A DNA stretch of 64,000 nucleotides from Chitinophaga filiformis (GCF_900102545.1 NZ_FNBN01000011.1:159570-223569), one strand, 5' to 3'. Positions 9,072 through 18,459 are shown, counted from the first letter of the stretch. Made by a program: numbers and translations. Notes: generated by a model from the letters alone, not told the origin.

Positions 9072-12000
9072 TAAAATTTTACATTTAAGCCCAGTGAATA
9101 CACCTTATTGAAGGGATAGGTTCCCTCATTACGATATCCGTCTTCCGGGTCGAAATTCCCGCCCAAAGTGCCCTTTGAAAGCGTAAAAAGATCCTGCCCG
9201 CTGAAGTAGATGCGGGCCGATTTGATCCCGGCCTTTTTCAGGATACTTCCGGGAATGTTGTATCCCAGCGTGATCACCTTAAACCGCAGGTAAGCCACAT
9301 TCTGCAGCGTAAGGGCGGAGGCGCGGTAGTTATAGTTCCTCACATCATCATATCCTAAATTGCCCGGCAGGTACCTGGGGTATTGGGCGTCCGGTCTTTC
9401 CGGCGACCATGTCTTGCCATAAAAGTATTCCAGGGAAGGCCAGAAGAACGTGTTAGGCTGGTTAATGGCGCCTTCATAGATGACGTTCCGTTTGCCAACA
9501 CCCTGCAGGAAGATCTGCAGGTCAAAATTTTTGTAGCCTGCACTGAAATTGGCGGAATAAGTATAGCGGGGAGTAAGATTACCCAGGTAAACCATATCGC
9601 CAGACAAGCCTTTAGTTTTGTCACCAAATGCGGTCAGCTTCCCATCGCCATCCACATCCTTATACATTACATCCCCAATCGATATCCGGGAAGGGATGCC
9701 CTGGAGCTTCTTGTAATCGTTCAGCTGTTGCTCTGTTTTAATAATGCCCTCATACACATAACCGAAATAAGAATAAATAGGATATCCCTGTCTGAATTGG
9801 TTTAGTCCCTCGCCGTAGTTGTCCGTATTCCTCAACTCCACCAGTTTATTCTTACTATCGCTCAACTGCAGGGACACGCTGTACCTGAAATCATTTACCT
9901 GGTCCTTCCAGGTGATCATCATTTCAAAACCTTTGGTGTCTAGCTTACCCTGATTGGTGGAAGGTGGCGTAGCGCCGTACAACGCCGGTACAGCTACGTT
10001 TACGAGCATGTCGTTGTTGATCTTATTATAGTAATCAAAGGAAAAGGAAAGCCTCGACCGTAAGGCAGCAAGGTCAATACCGATATTCCGGGTTTCTATG
10101 GTTTCCCAGGTCCTGGTAGACGATGCAGGATTGGCATTGGCGCCCGGCAGGCCGGCATTGGGCGAGCCTATGGGATAATTGCCATTGATAGTGATAAGTG
10201 GGATATAATCGTATAGTCCCAATCCCCCTATGTCCTGGTTGCCCATTTTACCGTAGGACAATCTCAGCTTCAACAGGTCGAATACATTCATCCTTTTGAT
10301 GAATCTTTCCTCTGACAGGTTGTAGGCCACAGCAGCTGAAGGGAATACAGCGCTCCAGCGCTTTTCCGGCGAAAACTTGGAGCTTCCGTCTGCACGGGCA
10401 GTAAAGTCGACGATCAGTTTTTCCCTGAAGGTATAGCTTAACCTGCCGAAGTAAGAGCCTAAGGCCTGGTTGTTCAGATACCCGGTAAAGTTTGCATAGG
10501 CAGCCTTGGTTCTATCTGCGAGGTTTAAGGTAAAGATGTCATTACTGATGAAATTATAACCATTGGTGGATTGTCCCTCACTCCTGGTTTGCTCCAGGGA
10601 GGCGCCGCCGGTAAAGTTAATGGCGTGATCCTGGCCGAATTTTTTATTGTAATCGAGGTAGGCCTGGTATAGCTTATTCAATAACTTATCATTGCTGTAA
10701 TTCGCAGAATTTGGGGTATTACGCACGTCCTGTATGCCTCCCTCCCAGTTATGGCGGGTAATGGTGCGATTGATCGTGCTGCCATTCTGGTAATCCATCC
10801 TTACCGCCGCCTGTCCGGTGAGCTTAAGACCAGGAATAACGGTATAGTCTATTTTAACATTTGCACCGAATCTGGATACGTTGCTCAATTGCCGGCCTCC
10901 TTCCTCCAGGTATTGTGCGGGACCTTCATAACCCTGGTAGCCGTAGAACTGTCCAACCTTATTGTAAACAGGCTGATACGGGAATTGCCTTGTCACATTA
11001 GTTAAGGCGCTTCCCAGCAAAGTAGGCGTAACCACTGCCCTGTTGTCAAAATAAGAACGTGTTTCCACAGCAAAATGATCATTGAAACGAAGGTCATAAT
11101 TGAGACGGAGATTATACCCGTTTGATTTATTTTCTCCGAATCGCACGATGCCATTATCGCGGTTGTAGCCGGCAGACAACAGATAACTGTTATTCTCTCC
11201 GCCACCGGAAACATTGATATTGTGCAATTGCTGCGTGGAGTTTTTGTAAATCACCTTATTCCAGTCGGTATAGCCGTAGAAACCGGGATAATTCGTCACA
11301 CCATAATTCCAACCCGTGGGATCTGGCGGCGCATTGGCAGCAATTTTATCAAATACTTCCTGGGAAAAGCCATTTATACCAACGTTGCGCAGTCCCTCAT
11401 CCATAAATCTTGCAAATTCCATGGTATTCTGCATTTTCCTCAGATAGGTAGGCGTTTTGTAGCCGACATTGGCGGTATAGGTGACAACAGGAGGACCTTT
11501 CTTACCACGTTTGGTAGTTACAATGATCACGCCGTTGGCCGCCCTTGCTCCATAAATGGCAGCAGCAGCGTCCTTTAAAACGGTTACTTCTGCAATGTCA
11601 TTGGTATTGATGGTATTGATATCACCGGGAATACCATCAATCAGCACTAAGGGAGCATTACCATTCACAGATGAATAACCTCTTACCTGGAAGCCATAGG
11701 TGGTGCTGCCTGGCTGACCGCTTGCCTTGGTGATAGTAAGACCTGGTATGGTACCCTGCAAGGCGTCGTAACTGTTGTTTAGCGGTCTGCTTTCAAACAC
11801 ATCAGATTTTACGGTAGAGATAGCCCCAGTGATGGCTCCTTTTGTTCTCGTTCCATAACCGACCACCACCACCGCGTCCAGCTTGGCATCTGTTCGGACC
11901 AGCTTTATCTGCAGTGTCGTCTGATTACCTACTGTTACTTTCTGCGGCTGGAAGCCAACATAAGACACTACAAGTACTGCATTGCTTCCCGGTACATCGA

Positions 12001-12526
12001 GAGAAAAGAAACCCTTTTCGTCTGTACTGACGCCTATGGCGGTTCCCTCAACAACTACAGATGCACCTATTAAAGGCTCAGTATTGGTTTCATCTGTGAC
12101 GGTACCGCTTATTCTCAGCCGCTGTTCCCTGAGATCATTGTTATTGTTCTCAGGCTGAGGAGCCGGGCGCGCCATGATCAGCACTGTTTTGTTTGAAATG
12201 GAATAGCTGACCGGCTGGTCTTTGAAACACCTGTCCAGCACTTCCCGCAGATTGGCGTTCTTTATTCTTAAGGTAACTGGTTTGACATTTTTAATTACCT
12301 CGTTGTTGTAGAGGAAATCGTAATCTGTTTGCTTTCTGAGTTCGGCAATCACTTCTGAGAACCTGGCATTGTTAACGTTAACAGAGATCTTTTGTGCAAA
12401 CGTCTCTGCCTTTAACTGAATGACAGCTACAACTATTAAAATGGCGGTTAGCTTCATTTTTAAATGGAAATTAGACCAGGCATGAGAATGCCTCCTGAAC
12501 AGTAATTCAGTGAATTTTTTATACAT
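9071..12526 (-). CDS. susC-like: SusC/RagA TonB-dependent transporter with STN signalling domain (locus 1)
   Basis: Outer-membrane TonB-dependent channel of 1151 residues. In order: long signal peptide (to about residue 45), STN domain (about 48-118), carboxypeptidase-regulatory-like domain (about 137-215, RISGTVTDETNTEPLIGASV), plug (about 220-340, with VVVGYGTRTKGAITGAIS and VLKDAAAAIYGARAANGVI), then the 22-strand barrel ending KVYSLGLNVKF. The STN domain marks it as a transducer that talks to an anti-sigma factor, here the FecR protein 200 bases upstream. Susceptible to induction by its own substrate, as known for this family. Confidence 0.97.
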   Translation of the reverse strand: MYKKFTELLFRRHSHAWSNFHLKMKLTAILIVVAVIQLKAETFAQKISVNVNNARFSEVIAELRKQTDYDFLYNNEVIKNVKPVTLRIKNANLREVLDRCFKDQPVSYSISNKTVLIMARPAPQPENNNNDLREQRLRISGTVTDETNTEPLIGASVVVEGTAIGVSTDEKGFFSLDVPGSNAVLVVSYVGFQPQKVTVGNQTTLQIKLVRTDAKLDAVVVVGYGTRTKGAITGAISTVKSDVFESRPLNNSYDALQGTIPGLTITKASGQPGSTTYGFQVRGYSSVNGNAPLVLIDGIPGDINTINTNDIAEVTVLKDAAAAIYGARAANGVIIVTTKRGKKGPPVVTYTANVGYKTPTYLRKMQNTMEFARFMDEGLRNVGINGFSQEVFDKIAANAPPDPTGWNYGVTNYPGFYGYTDWNKVIYKNSTQQLHNINVSGGGENNSYLLSAGYNRDNGIVRFGENKSNGYNLRLNYDLRFNDHFAVETRSYFDNRAVVTPTLLGSALTNVTRQFPYQPVYNKVGQFYGYQGYEGPAQYLEEGGRQLSNVSRFGANVKIDYTVIPGLKLTGQAAVRMDYQNGSTINRTITRHNWEGGIQDVRNTPNSANYSNDKLLNKLYQAYLDYNKKFGQDHAINFTGGASLEQTRSEGQSTNGYNFISNDIFTLNLADRTKAAYANFTGYLNNQALGSYFGRLSYTFREKLIVDFTARADGSSKFSPEKRWSAVFPSAAVAYNLSEERFIKRMNVFDLLKLRLSYGKMGNQDIGGLGLYDYIPLITINGNYPIGSPNAGLPGANANPASSTRTWETIETRNIGIDLAALRSRLSFSFDYYNKINNDMLVNVAVPALYGATPPSTNQGKLDTKGFEMMITWKDQVNDFRYSVSLQLSDSKNKLVELRNTDNYGEGLNQFRQGYPIYSYFGYVYEGIIKTEQQLNDYKKLQGIPSRISIGDVMYKDVDGDGKLTAFGDKTKGLSGDMVYLGNLTPRYTYSANFSAGYKNFDLQIFLQGVGKRNVIYEGAINQPNTFFWPSLEYFYGKTWSPERPDAQYPRYLPGNLGYDDVRNYNYRASALTLQNVAYLRFKVITLGYNIPGSILKKAGIKSARIYFSGQDLFTLSKGTLGGNFDPEDGYRNEGTYPFNKVYSLGLNVKF

Positions 12527-12587
12527 TTGGTTGTCAGGTTTTTGTTAATGTTTTGATACAGCGTTAATCAGGATGCCTGGCATATAA

Positions 12588-12613
12588 CCAGGGACGCTTC
12601 CGACGTTCCTGGT
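12588..12613 (-). promoter_or_regulatory. Hairpin between fecR and susC
   Basis: ACCAGGGACG, loop CTTCCGA, CGTTCCTGGT: a 10-bp stem with one wobble position in the 200-base gap between the two co-directional genes. On the minus strand it lacks a strong T-run, so it could be a processing site or attenuator that separates fecR and susC expression. The role is inference. Confidence 0.4.
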
Positions 12614-12726
12614 TTTCCCGGCTATCCGACGTGGAAATGTGTTAGTTCTGTTTTTTCAATATTGTTTCGTTTTTAGGTGATTTATTAATTGTTGCGGTAT
12701 TCAAATTTGAATTTCATAGATGATCA

Positions 12727-13881
12727 TTACTTCCCCTGTGTTGTCACGATCACTTTCCCGGGAAAGAGCTCAAAATGCACATGCCCGATCCGTTCCAGGT
12801 TTGTAAGTATTTCCGGCATATAGGAAGCCCGTGAAAAAGTACCGCCAAATCTTTCATTGCTCAATGGGCCCTTGTATTCGATATCTACATCGTACCACCT
12901 GCTTATTATTTTCATAATGCTTGTTATATCCTGGTCGTCAAACAGGAAATAACCGTTCTTCCAGGAAATGGCATCTTCCGCATGTACAGGCAGGATATCC
13001 AGTTGTTTGCCAGAATGCATGGTCCTCGCTTGTTGTCCGGGCTTCAGCACACCCGCAATACCTGATGTTGTATTGGTTACTTTCACACTACCGGTTAACA
13101 AGGTGGTGCTGATATCGGGATCATCCGGATAGGCTTTCACATTGAAATGGGTACCCAATACAGTGATCTCCTGTTTGGTGGTATGCACTCTAAACGGCAG
13201 TCCTTCCTGCTGAGCCACTTCAAAATAGGCTTCACCATTTACCGTTACGCTCCGCTCCTTTCCATTAAAGGCAACCGGATAAGTGATAGAAGATGCTGCA
13301 TTAAGCCAGACCTGTGTACCGTCAGATAATGTAAGATGATATTGCCCGCCCCTGGGAGAAGATAAGGTATTCAGCGTAGGAGCCGTAACTGCCTGTTTTT
13401 GAGGATGGCCATATACCAGTTCACCATCTCCCGTTTTGTTGATAGCAACCGACGCATCTTCCGCCAGTTTCCCGTTTTGCGCATCCGTTAATATAATCTG
13501 CTGACCATTGGATAAAGTCAGCGTAGCCCGGTTGCCACCCGGCTTAAATTCATCCGCCTGGTTCCTTGTCGCAAGCATTTTCGTAGTGTCAGGCTTTCTA
13601 CCTGAACCAACAACCAGGTAATACAGGGAGATCCCCAACAGCAAAAGTACTGCCGCTGCGGCAGCCAGCCGTTTCAACCGATGCCTGCGAACAGGCGCGG
13701 CATCCTGCAGGTGCAAAGATTGCCATACTTCGCTCTTAAGTGTCTCCAGCTCTTCGGCGGAGACATCCAGTGGCTCCGGACGCCATTGCAGGTAACAGGT
13801 TTCCAGTAAGGCCAGCTCCTCGTCTGTAATGACGCCCTTTTTATATTTCTCCAGTAGTTCCTTAATCTCCGGTGCTTGCAT
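12727..13881 (-). CDS. fecR-like: FecR family anti-sigma factor (locus 1)
   Basis: Inner-membrane anti-sigma factor of 384 residues. The cytoplasmic part (1-65) should hold the ECF sigma factor, a single membrane helix follows (about 68-90, RLAAAAAVLLLLGISLYYLV), and the periplasmic FecR domain (about 165-270) starts with the typical TLSSPRGGQYHLTLSDGTQ and WLNAASSITYP. The C-terminal domain (310-380, DDQDITSIMKIISRWYDVDIEY) should contact the SusC STN domain. It points the same way as susC, but its likely sigma partner lies on the other strand at 14092, an unusual split. Confidence 0.95.
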   Translation of the reverse strand: MQAPEIKELLEKYKKGVITDEELALLETCYLQWRPEPLDVSAEELETLKSEVWQSLHLQDAAPVRRHRLKRLAAAAAVLLLLGISLYYLVVGSGRKPDTTKMLATRNQADEFKPGGNRATLTLSNGQQIILTDAQNGKLAEDASVAINKTGDGELVYGHPQKQAVTAPTLNTLSSPRGGQYHLTLSDGTQVWLNAASSITYPVAFNGKERSVTVNGEAYFEVAQQEGLPFRVHTTKQEITVLGTHFNVKAYPDDPDISTTLLTGSVKVTNTTSGIAGVLKPGQQARTMHSGKQLDILPVHAEDAISWKNGYFLFDDQDITSIMKIISRWYDVDIEYKGPLSNERFGGTFSRASYMPEILTNLERIGHVHFELFPGKVIVTTQGK

Positions 13882-14091
13882 AGAAAATATTCCGTGTTGT
13901 TATTGTATAGACAGGGAACAAGGGGGTAAGGGGGGTAAAAAAATAAAAATTATTTTAGCGGGGTAATTATTATAATTACAGTCAGATAGTACTACCGAAT
14001 GCCAAGGGGGTTATATTTACAAGCAGGTGCCGGATTGATACCAATAAACCATTATATAGTTTTAAATAGCTAAATCTTCCATTTCCACGAG

Positions 14092-14781
14092 ATGAGAGTA
14101 ATCATGGCTGAATATGATAGCATGAACGATTTCGAATTGGTTAATTTGATCAAGTCCGGCAATAAACATGCTTTCGCCGAAATATATGAACGTTATTTTG
14201 ACGTGCTCTATTTACACGCCTATCACCGGTTACGGGACAAGGATGAAGCCAAAGATCTTGTTCAGGAATTATTCTCTTATCTATGGAGCCACCGGGAAAG
14301 TCTTCATCTAACTTCCAATTTCTCTAACTACCTCTACACATCTGTAAGAAATAGAGTACTGAATATCCTTGCTCATAAATACGTTGAAGACAAGTTCCTC
14401 TCATCGCTGCACCATGCTGAGAGCAATGTGGAAGCCATTACTGATCACCTGGCACGGGAACGTCAGCTGGCCATGATCATAGAAAAGGAGATACAATCGT
14501 TACCCCCCAGGATGCGGCACGTATTTGAGTTAAGCCGGAAGGCAAACCTGTCGTATAAGGAGATAGCGGCAAGACTGGAGTTAAGCGAGCAGTCTGTAAG
14601 GAGTCATGTAAAGGGAGCCTTAAGGTTGTTACGGACGAGGTTGGGCCTGTGGATATATTTATCTGTGATTATCAGCACCACACCTGTTACAGCATCCGGT
14701 GCTGATATGAGATTGCCATCCTATATGAATATTACTAATTTGAGCTTACACCCCTTCCCTTTTCTATTCTTCTTCATCTGA
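14092..14781 (+). CDS. ECF RNA polymerase sigma factor (locus 1)
   Basis: Sigma-70 family, extracytoplasmic-function type, 229 residues. Region 2 (about 27-72) contains EIYERYFDVLYLHAYHRLRD and DEAKDLVQELFSYLW; region 4 (about 140-188) contains LPPRMRHVFELSRKANLSYK and EIAARLELSEQSVRSHVKGA, the HTH that reads the -35 element. It is transcribed away from fecR, sharing a 210-base intergenic region. A hydrophobic tail of about 40 residues (from LWIYLSVIIS on) follows region 4. The tail overlaps the convergent gene by 18 bases. ATG at 14104 is an alternative start. Confidence 0.92.
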   Translation: MRVIMAEYDSMNDFELVNLIKSGNKHAFAEIYERYFDVLYLHAYHRLRDKDEAKDLVQELFSYLWSHRESLHLTSNFSNYLYTSVRNRVLNILAHKYVEDKFLSSLHHAESNVEAITDHLARERQLAMIIEKEIQSLPPRMRHVFELSRKANLSYKEIAARLELSEQSVRSHVKGALRLLRTRLGLWIYLSVIISTTPVTASGADMRLPSYMNITNLSLHPFPFLFFFI

Positions 14782-15048
14782 ATCCGGCTCATCAAATTCA
14801 TCAGAAAGGATTACACACTCGATGTATAGTGTGCCAATATACTGCTTGAATTTCTTCCGCATCAGGTCGAAAATTTCAGCTGGTGCTTTGTCCTTTTTAT
14901 AGTACAGTCTGAATGTGTCTATCGGGATATCTAGTTCCGCAGCGATATCCGTATCGGTCAAAGTTTTACCCGCATCTTGCGCCCGCTCTATTAGTCTGTC
15001 GATAGTTGCAGGAAATACCTCACGTACATTCTCTTTTTTTTTCCTCAT
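14764..15048 (-). CDS. Small helix-turn-helix protein with acidic tail
   Basis: Protein of 94 residues counted from the ATG at 15048 (a GTG ten codons upstream is possible). Residues near 28-50 (GKTLTDTDIAAELDIPIDTF) fit a helix-turn-helix, followed by RLYYKKDKAPAEIFDLMRKK, so it may bind DNA. The C-terminus is strongly acidic (DEFDEPDSDEEE). It converges on the sigma-factor gene and overlaps it by 18 bases. The N-terminus is Lys/Arg-rich. Partner and target are unknown; there is no terminator between the convergent genes. Confidence 0.65.
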   Translation of the reverse strand: MRKKKENVREVFPATIDRLIERAQDAGKTLTDTDIAAELDIPIDTFRLYYKKDKAPAEIFDLMRKKFKQYIGTLYIECVILSDEFDEPDSDEEE

Positions 15049-15478
15049 TTTCAACGGTTTGCTTAGAATTTCGAACACTCAGAATATCAGCTCGCATCGC
15101 CTTACTGATATGTCAGCTTCGCCGTTAAAAGTAATTAAAACCGCGAAAAATGCAGCCGAAATTTTCAAGAACGGTATTTATGAACGCTTCAGGCCCTCGT
15201 TTGCTACCCTTGCTGAGAAATTGATACCCTTCAAGAGCCTTTTACCTGCCACTTCACTTATCCGAATAGGTGGGTCGCAGTCACCATTCCAAAATATAAA
15301 ATAATAAGACAATCAGGCACATAAAAAGTCGCACAGCAAGTTCGTTATGAAAAACCACCTGTTTTTTAACTAAAGTTAAAAAACAAAGAATTGAAAGCAG
15401 GCATGAAGGATAAGCGGTTATAAATGCATGGTTTTATAGTTAAAACTTATTCCCTATATTGCCGTATAATCGAACCCA
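15049..15478. other. Non-coding gap with an AT-rich palindrome
   Basis: No supported gene in about 430 bases. An open frame reading plus at 14915-15304 is largely the antisense of the HTH gene. A perfect 10-bp inverted repeat (GTTTTTTAAC, loop TAAA, GTTAAAAAAC) lies at 15361-15384 and could end transcription or bind a protein. Promoters for both flanking genes must lie here. Confidence 0.4.
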
Positions 15479-16591
15479 ATGTCCCTATTTAGCAGATTTT
15501 TCGGAAAAAAAGATACCCCCATCCAGGAAGAAAATCCGTTACCGTGGATAGCGCCTGAAGACAATCCCTGGCAAATAAAACTATTAGATCTGCGGCCTGT
15601 TGCTGATACAATGCTCTCTACGTCAAAAGATCCCCAGATGGCGCAGAATGCGGTTTCTTATAGCTCGGAAGATGGTATTGTATTTCTCGGGCAAGCGCCG
15701 TTAATACCGGTGGACATGCCGGCAAATCTTACATTTCCGGTAGATGAACAGTTATATCCAGGCGTGTTGTTTACTCCGGAGGTCATGGAACACAAATGGG
15801 CTATTTACTTCCATGATGACAAGCTGATATTTGTGAGAAGCTGGACGCGTCAGGTACACGTGATTGCCCATACCAGACAGGAAAACGGGGTTCTTATTGT
15901 CGAAAAGATACGGGGTAGCTTTAACGAAGAAAAGCCCGCACATACCCTATCGATCGTGCAATTTCTGATGACAGGCTATGTGCGGAACCAGATCGTCCCT
16001 GCTCCTTTGCCGGAAGACATGAAAGATAGTACACGTGCGGCAGCGATGTGGAGCTTTTCGATGTTTGGCAAGGTGGCGAAGATCGGTGTGTTTGATGAGC
16101 AATTCAGGGCACAATCTGAAGTACCTATACGTTCGCATACAATGCTTCATATAGCCACTGCAAGAGGCGATCTGGCAGCTATTAACGATCTCCACCGGAA
16201 AGGTTACAATCTGAATGCATGTGCCGGCGACGGCTTGACGGTGCTCCATTGGAGTTCGGCCGCCGATGATACAGCAGTCATGGAGCATTTACTGTCATTA
16301 GGCGCTAACCCTGATGCCCGTTCCGTAGAAGGTGCGACTACATTGATGAATGCCGTGCAATCTGACAGACTGGATGTATTGCAAATATTGATAAAAGCGG
16401 GTGCGGATATAAATGCACAGGATAATCGTGGATTCACCGCCTTGCATCGTGCAGCTGAAATGGGACATCTGGAAGTAGCTAAAGCACTGCTGGCTGCAGG
16501 TGCAGATAAGCATGTCGTTGCACAGGGCCATACGCCCATTTCACTGGCAGAAGCCCGTCAGGTGACGGCGATGATACAACTATTGAAATAA
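15479..16591 (+). CDS. Ankyrin-repeat protein with N-terminal domain of unknown function
   Basis: Cytoplasmic protein of 370 residues, no signal peptide. Residues 1-200 form an unrecognised domain with KWAIYFHDDKLIFVRSWTRQ, which looks like a small beta-sheet fold. Residues 218-370 hold four or five ankyrin repeats: HTMLHIATARGDLAAINDL, GLTVLHWSSAADDTAVMEHL, GATTLMNAVQSDRLDVLQIL, GFTALHRAAEMGHLEVAKAL, then HTPISLAEARQ as a cap. Ankyrin repeats bind proteins, so this is likely an adaptor or regulator. It stands alone and ends in a terminator at 16602. Confidence 0.88.
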   Translation: MSLFSRFFGKKDTPIQEENPLPWIAPEDNPWQIKLLDLRPVADTMLSTSKDPQMAQNAVSYSSEDGIVFLGQAPLIPVDMPANLTFPVDEQLYPGVLFTPEVMEHKWAIYFHDDKLIFVRSWTRQVHVIAHTRQENGVLIVEKIRGSFNEEKPAHTLSIVQFLMTGYVRNQIVPAPLPEDMKDSTRAAAMWSFSMFGKVAKIGVFDEQFRAQSEVPIRSHTMLHIATARGDLAAINDLHRKGYNLNACAGDGLTVLHWSSAADDTAVMEHLLSLGANPDARSVEGATTLMNAVQSDRLDVLQILIKAGADINAQDNRGFTALHRAAEMGHLEVAKALLAAGADKHVVAQGHTPISLAEARQVTAMIQLLK

Positions 16592-16601
16592 ATGAATCAG
16601 G

Positions 16602-16630
16602 AAGCCGGAGATCGTATTTCCGGCTTGTTT
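16602..16630 (+). terminator. Terminator of the ankyrin gene
   Basis: AAGCCGGA and TCCGGCTT arms form an 8-bp stem with a 9-base loop, followed by GTTTGCTTT. It begins 10 bases after the stop codon at 16591 and could also serve the convergent reductase gene ending at 16659. Confidence 0.6.
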
Positions 16631-16658
16631 GCTTTACTCTTTTCTGAGTCGTGCGAAC

Positions 16659-17234
16659 CTATGATTTGCTGTAAGTATGTGCTGTAATTCCTCCCGGAAA
16701 AGCCTTAACATCGACCAATTTCAGATCCAGCGGCTGTGCAACACCATTGAAGATCGCCTGCCCCTCTCCCAACACCACAGGATGAGTCACCAAAACGTAT
16801 TCGTCTATAAGACCTGTCGCTATCAGATTCCGCATAAATCCGGCTCCCCCGAGCGCACAGATGGGTTTTCCCGGCTCTGATTTGAGCTTCTTTATCTCTT
16901 CAGCAAGATCTCCGTTGAAAACCTGTGCCTCAGCCCAGGAAGTTGCGGCGGGCACACTGGGTAAATCGATGCCTTTAAATCCTTTTTGGGTAAAGAGTGC
17001 CTTGGGGATCTCGTTCATCGGCGCGGCAAAAGGCCCGGTTGCAGTCGGCCAGTAAGGAGCCATCATCTCAAACGACTTACGGCCCATGATAATCAGGCCT
17101 GCTTCCCGCATTTGCCCGACAACCCAGTCCCGCGAGGTTTCATCCGAGGATCTGAAGATCCAATCGTTCTCCCCATTGGGACCACCAACAAAACCGTCGA
17201 CAGACATCGACATCTTCATAATTAGCTTGCGCAT
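16659..17234 (-). CDS. Dihydrofolate reductase/RibD C-terminal domain family protein
   Basis: NADPH-dependent reductase fold of 191 residues, the single-domain group often annotated as dihydrofolate reductase family. Signature parts: the opening RKLIMKMSMSVDGFVGGPNG, the IIMGRKSFEMMAPYW segment that forms the cofactor site, CALGGAGFMRNLIATGLIDE with its glycine-rich turn, and ELVLVTHPVVLGEGQAIF-like EYVLVTHPVVLGEGQAIF. The true substrate is unknown; proteins of this group are not classical folate enzymes. It stands alone in the minus direction. A candidate -7 box (TAGTTTTG) lies just upstream at 17254-17261. Confidence 0.9.
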   Translation of the reverse strand: MRKLIMKMSMSVDGFVGGPNGENDWIFRSSDETSRDWVVGQMREAGLIIMGRKSFEMMAPYWPTATGPFAAPMNEIPKALFTQKGFKGIDLPSVPAATSWAEAQVFNGDLAEEIKKLKSEPGKPICALGGAGFMRNLIATGLIDEYVLVTHPVVLGEGQAIFNGVAQPLDLKLVDVKAFPGGITAHTYSKS

Positions 17235-17372
17235 AGTTCAATAATTTGTTTCTCAAAACTAAGGCGCTATGGTTGAATGGAGAGCTGCCAAATGAGACAT
17301 TCTAAGGGGGGAATTGCGACTGGTTTGCGAGGTAGATGAAAAATTACATTGATCATGCTATCTTTAACAGGT

Positions 17373-18338
17373 ATGCGTACTCGGAAACTATTTTTTTGCA
17401 TTGTATTATTTGTGGCCGGCGTCATATCCAAAAGCATGGCACAACAACCATCCATATTCCTTGCTGACCCGACGATCTTTACAGACAAGGGGAAGTATTA
17501 TCTATATGGAACAGGGAGTAATCAGGGTTTTCCCGTTTATGAATCGGATAACCTGGAAAGTTGGAAACCAGCGGCGGAAATAACCGGAAACCTTGCATTA
17601 AAACGCGGTGACGCTTTTGGTTCAGGTGGTTTCTGGGCGCCACAGGTCATTGCTTATAAAGGCAGCTATTACATGGCATATACTGCGGATGAACATATAG
17701 CAATTGCAAAGGCATCCAGCCCGGCAGGGCCATTCAAACAGGATACACTGAGGACAATTAGCGGTACCGGTAAGCAAATCGACCCATTCATCTTTTTTGA
17801 CGATGATGGGAAAATATACCTCTATCATGTCAAATTGCAGAACGGTAACCGGATCTTTGTGGCGGAAATGAAATCTGATCTATCCGATGTAATTGCTGGT
17901 ACAGAAAAAGAATGCATATCAGGTACAGACAAATGGGAGAATACTGCAGGATCAGATTGGCCTGTAACTGAGGGCCCCACGGTGTTAAAGTATAAAAACA
18001 CCTACTACCTGATTTATTCTGCAAATGACTTTCGGAACAAAGATTATGCAGTGGGATATGCCACTTCCGAATCTCCAATGGGTCCCTGGAAGAAGTACGA
18101 AGGTAACCCTATTATTAGCCGACAGAACATTGGAAATAATGGGAGCGGTCACGGAGACGTGTTCTTTGATAGAAAGAACAATATGCACTATGTATTACAT
18201 ACGCATCGTTCCGACGAGAAAGTATCGCCCCGTGCCACGGGCTTTTTAAGATTAACATTCAAACCTGAGAAGACAAGAGCAGCTGTCCTGAAGGCAGACG
18301 CAGCCTCATTTAAATGGCTGCAGGCAAAGGAGCACTAA
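17373..18338 (+). CDS. Secreted glycoside hydrolase family 43 enzyme
   Basis: Five-bladed beta-propeller hydrolase of 321 residues; GH43 members release arabinose or xylose from plant polymers. I start at ATG 17373 because a signal peptide follows at once (cleavage near SMA-QQ); TTG 17349 and ATG 17355 are possible. The three acids of the family are visible: Asp32 (LADPTIF, general base), Asp137 (QIDPFIFFDD) and Glu200 (VTEGPTVLK, general acid). FWAPQV and YAVGYATSESPMGPW are also typical. It faces the second GH43 gene at 18769 with a lanthipeptide-like gene between them. The substrate cannot be told. Confidence 0.92.
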   Translation: MRTRKLFFCIVLFVAGVISKSMAQQPSIFLADPTIFTDKGKYYLYGTGSNQGFPVYESDNLESWKPAAEITGNLALKRGDAFGSGGFWAPQVIAYKGSYYMAYTADEHIAIAKASSPAGPFKQDTLRTISGTGKQIDPFIFFDDDGKIYLYHVKLQNGNRIFVAEMKSDLSDVIAGTEKECISGTDKWENTAGSDWPVTEGPTVLKYKNTYYLIYSANDFRNKDYAVGYATSESPMGPWKKYEGNPIISRQNIGNNGSGHGDVFFDRKNNMHYVLHTHRSDEKVSPRATGFLRLTFKPEKTRAAVLKADAASFKWLQAKEH

Positions 18339-18427
18339 GGGAGCCAGGATATTAGTTTATCAGACAAGAAAGAACGAATTGCCCTTTATAAAGCCTTCTA
18401 GCACGCTATATTTCCCCTTTTCCGGGG

Positions 18428-18459
18428 ATTGTCCTGCGTCCGGATATAAGTTATATTAG
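18428..18459 (+). promoter_or_regulatory. Candidate promoter of the RiPP precursor gene
   Basis: ATTG at 18428-18431 and TATATTAG at 18452-18459 stand exactly 20 bases apart, matching the Bacteroidota promoter (TTTG, 19-21 bases, TAnnTTTG) with one mismatch in each box. The start site would be near 18466, giving a leader of about 30 bases. Confidence 0.5.

Noticed and set aside
14915..15304. 129-codon plus-strand frame over the HTH gene
   Set aside because: Its first half is the antisense of the HTH coding region and the second half shows no domain.
16659..17234. Reading the reductase as a true folate-pathway dihydrofolate reductase
   Set aside because: The motifs (MSVDGFVGGPNG, IIMGRKSFE) fit the RibD C-terminal-like group, and no thymidylate synthase or folate gene is near.
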